Assembly: GCF_004792655.1 (NCBI RefSeq)
Contig: NZ_SRZC01000026.1
Coordinates: 1-52,528 of the forward strand
Length of the DNA stretch: 52,528 bases
Direction: 5' to 3'
Origin: Palleniella muris
GTDB taxonomy: Bacteria > Bacteroidota > Bacteroidia > Bacteroidales > Bacteroidaceae
Below, piece after piece: positions 50,721 to 52,528 of this stretch. Both the position numbers and the translations under genes were made by a program. Numbering within the stretch: the stretch's first letter is position 1; every line of letters begins with the position of its first letter. The notes beneath the pieces are model-generated. The model was not told the DNA's origin. It ran no database searches and saw only the letters and a list, made by a program, of their open reading frames with translations.

Positions 50721-50886
50721 CCTCCCAGTCGTAAATGTCACTGTCGTCCCACTCCACGATGTGGTGCTTGTGGTTGAAAATGGCAAGCCGGTGGCATACT
50801 GTGCTTCCGAAAACGATGAGCAGTACCAGTGCCGCGCATCCTATGATGAGCCATGCGGCGTAAGGGTTTTGGATTGTAGCTGTCAT
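50707..50886 (-). CDS. Small membrane protein, 59 residues, first gene of the exporter operon
   Basis: ATG at 50884-50886, TAA at 50707-50709. One helix at residues 11-31 (AWLIIGCAALVLLIVFGSTV), then HRLAIFNHKHH and an acidic end VEWDDSDIYDWEDEDE. It has a -7 box (50920-50927) 34 bases upstream and overlaps the exporter gene in another frame. I do not recognise a family. Position suggests an accessory part of the exporter. Confidence 0.65.
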   Translation of the reverse strand: MTATIQNPYAAWLIIGCAALVLLIVFGSTVCHRLAIFNHKHHIVEWDDSDIYDWEDEDE

Positions 50887-50919
50887 GATTGAATGTTGTC
50901 TTGTTTATGATTTCGGGTG

Positions 50920-50927
50920 CAAAGTTA
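50920..50927 (-). promoter_or_regulatory. -7 promoter box of the exporter operon
   Basis: Minus-strand TAACTTTG, an exact TAnnTTTG match, 34 bases before the 59-codon ORF. -33 unclear. Confidence 0.5.
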
Positions 50928-51130
50928 CCGCTTGCCGTCGGATTGTGGAAGCTCCTGTATGCGTTTGTTCGAATAGCGGCTATCGGAAAATATGATTATA
51001 GTGGAGATAAAAATGTCTTTTCTTGATTTCAATATGCTGTGTTAACATTTTAAAGTACACTTTTGTGTATACTTTGCAGAGCATCAATCAAAAAATCACT
51101 TTTATTCTATGTAAGTTTCAAAACCATTTG

Positions 51131-51138
51131 TAACTTTG
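51131..51138 (+). promoter_or_regulatory. -7 promoter box for the ThiF-like gene
   Basis: TAACTTTG matches TAnnTTTG and lies 24 bases before the ATG at 51162, which supports that start over the upstream in-frame one at 51063. No TTTG at -33. Confidence 0.5.
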
Positions 51139-51161
51139 CACTCGAACAAAACATAAAACCT

Positions 51162-51920
51162 ATGGAAAGATACAGCAGGAATCGCATTTACGTCAATGCG
51201 GAAGAGCAGAAAAAAGTCAGAAATACCCGTATCCTTTTAGGAGGTGTCGGTATTGGCAGCATCATAGCGGAATGCGCTTTGCGCTTCGGTTTTGAGAATA
51301 TCACCATTGTAGATGGTGACAAAGTGGAGTTGAGCAACCTCAACCGTCAGAATTATACTGAGGGGGATATTGGCACATGCAAGGCAGAAGCACTTGCCAA
51401 AAGACTGCTGAGCATAAACCCTTCTGCCGGCATAGCTTTCGTGAATTCTTTCATTGACCATGAGAATGTGGAAAGCCTTGTTAAAGGACATGACATAGCC
51501 ATCAATGCTTTGGATTTCAAGAGCGACATTCCTTTTGTTTTTGACGAAATATGCTCGCGGGAACATATTCCTGTGCTCCATCCTTATAATTTCGGATGGG
51601 CAGGATTCCTTACAATAGTCAAGCCTGAAGGCTACCGGCTGACGGAATTGTCAAAAGAATATCGTGGTTTTGAACTGAAGGTCGCCGAGTATGTATCGAA
51701 TTATGAAGCCTTCTGGAATCTTCCAAACCAATGGCTGGCAGGCATTGTTGAGAAATACAAGCGTGAAGCTGCGGTGCTGCCACCTCCACAATTGTCTGTT
51801 GGTTCTTGGATTGCAGCCGGTCATTGTGTCAATGCCATGTATAACATTGTTGCAGGCAAGGAGGTGAAGTATTTCCCAAAATTCTATTTGTCATCATTGA
51901 TGTGCGAGACTGCACGTTGA
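51162..51920 (+). CDS. Stand-alone ThiF/E1-like adenylyltransferase-fold protein
   Basis: 252 residues. The E1 fold is clear: ILLGGVGIGSIIAECALRFGF (nucleotide loop; first Gly pair shifted compared with G-x-G-G-x-G), VDGDKVELSNLNRQNY (aspartate and the N-x-N-R-Q arginine), DIGTCKAEALAKRLLSINP (lysine after crossover) and INALDFKSDIPFVFDE. The zinc C-x-x-C pairs of MoeB/ThiF are absent and no catalytic cysteine can be named. Relatives activate the C-terminus of a ubiquitin-like partner or a small acid. No ThiS, MoaD, E2 or JAB gene lies beside it in this window. It is convergent with the LuxR-type gene, 10 bases apart. Confidence 0.85.
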   Translation: MERYSRNRIYVNAEEQKKVRNTRILLGGVGIGSIIAECALRFGFENITIVDGDKVELSNLNRQNYTEGDIGTCKAEALAKRLLSINPSAGIAFVNSFIDHENVESLVKGHDIAINALDFKSDIPFVFDEICSREHIPVLHPYNFGWAGFLTIVKPEGYRLTELSKEYRGFELKVAEYVSNYEAFWNLPNQWLAGIVEKYKREAAVLPPPQLSVGSWIAAGHCVNAMYNIVAGKEVKYFPKFYLSSLMCETAR

Positions 51921-51930
51921 TTGGGAATAA

Positions 51931-52528
51931 CTATATGAGTTTGTAGTTTGTGGCATAAGAGAGGGCTTCTGCGATGTTCCTGACTCCAAGTTTCACAAAC
52001 AAAGTTCTTTTGCAGGCTTTTATCGTATCAATGGATTTGCATAGGTTGTCAGCAATTTCATTCATAGTGTAGCCTTGGGCGGAGAGTATCAGGACGTCAC
52101 GTTCTATGCCGCTTAAGGTTACATTATTTTTTACAATCCATTTGTGTTTGTCGAGTGAGTACTCATAGTATGTTTCTGAATCCGATTTCCTCATTACAAT
52201 ATGTCCCGGAGTGCTGCGTGAGGACATTGCCACAGTACATAGCGCTAACCAGATTCTTCCGTCCTTTGTCAGTATCATAGGGGTAAGGTTGTGGTTTATC
52301 AACTGTCTTTTTCGCCCTGTGATGAAGTGGAAATCATAAGAAATGGTATAGTCAAGACGTTCTCCCACCGGAATGGTCCCAAAGAGGTTGAACCCGCTTC
52401 TGTTTATTTCAATGAGCATCTTTTGCTCCTCTTCCGGTACATGGTCCACATAAATTTGGTAACCGAATTCCCTGATTTTGTCAGCCGGCACACCGCACCA
52501 ATTTGCAAGATTCTCCGATACATAAAGG
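51931..52528 (-). CDS. LuxR-type regulator with PAS-like sensor, 5' end outside the window
   Basis: The frame is open to the window edge, so at least 198 residues are present and the start lies beyond 52528. The visible N-part, LYVSENLANWCGVPADKIREFGY, and FHFITGRKRQLINHNLTPM look like a PAS domain. The C-terminal 65 residues are the GerE helix-turn-helix: LSGIERDVLILSAQGYTMNEIADNLCKSIDTIKACKRTLFVKLGV in part. A GTG at 52489-52491 gives a shorter reading but would cut the PAS domain. Such regulators are numerous in Bacteroidales; the signal is unknown. Confidence 0.88.
   Translation of the reverse strand, partial: LYVSENLANWCGVPADKIREFGYQIYVDHVPEEEQKMLIEINRSGFNLFGTIPVGERLDYTISYDFHFITGRKRQLINHNLTPMILTKDGRIWLALCTVAMSSRSTPGHIVMRKSDSETYYEYSLDKHKWIVKNNVTLSGIERDVLILSAQGYTMNEIADNLCKSIDTIKACKRTLFVKLGVRNIAEALSYATNYKLI

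Overview
The window looks like chromosomal DNA of a Bacteroidales bacterium, most likely a Prevotella-type member of the Prevotellaceae. The grounds are: a SusC/SusD pair, a NigD-like lipoprotein, GldH, a short RpoD without region 1.1, the gene order purH-mreBCD-mrdA-rodA, promoter boxes of the Bacteroidetes form TAnnTTTG, and an inositol-lipid gene set like the one known from Bacteroides. No search could be run, so family names rest on reading the proteins and motifs.

Layout. 1-110: 3' end of a 5S rRNA gene and its terminator, so an rRNA operon ends here. 237-1792: a GNAT acetyltransferase, then a decayed HAD phosphatase and a fragment of a chloramphenicol-acetyltransferase-like gene. 1906-4568: NigD-like lipoprotein, ECF sigma factor, and a protein with an anti-sigma-like head and a beta-barrel-like tail. 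4772-12818: a small polysaccharide utilization locus, with a secreted family PL11 rhamnogalacturonan lyase, a 47-codon small ORF, SusC and SusD; a nine-G tract lies at the promoter in front of the small ORF. 12819-13163: two large hairpins between convergent genes. 13164-24841 (minus strand): tcdA, a His-rich CobW GTPase, rodA, mrdA, mreD, mreC, mreB, a purH lacking its formyltransferase domain, gldH, ricT and holB.

24842-28018 is an accessory pocket: a dispersed palindromic repeat, two nested hairpins, a methyltransferase-like gene with no clear start, and a nuclease/helicase gene cut off right after its DEAH box. This looks like the remnant of a two-gene restriction or defence system. 28019-31102: rpoD, a DUF1573 protein, the RNase P RNA gene and a YihY membrane protein. 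31119-37602 (minus strand): aldose epimerase, zinc-ribbon membrane lipoprotein, U32 peptidase-like protein, metA (with the acetyl-CoA-type residue Glu111) and leuB.

38507-45983 (plus strand): an RsiV-like lipoprotein, then a tight operon of PgpA-like phosphatase, GtrA protein, CDP-alcohol phosphatidyltransferase, PAP2-type transferase and inositol-phosphate synthase, which together would make inositol lipids; a DUF5686 outer-membrane protein follows 10 bases later. 46063-50886 (minus strand): a sodium:solute symporter, a LysR regulator, and a split ThrE-type exporter preceded by a 59-codon membrane ORF. Two copies of a MITE-like element sit here, one upstream of lysR beside a tandem array of promoter repeats and one between the two exporter halves. 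The window ends with a lone ThiF/E1-like protein and a partial LuxR-type regulator.
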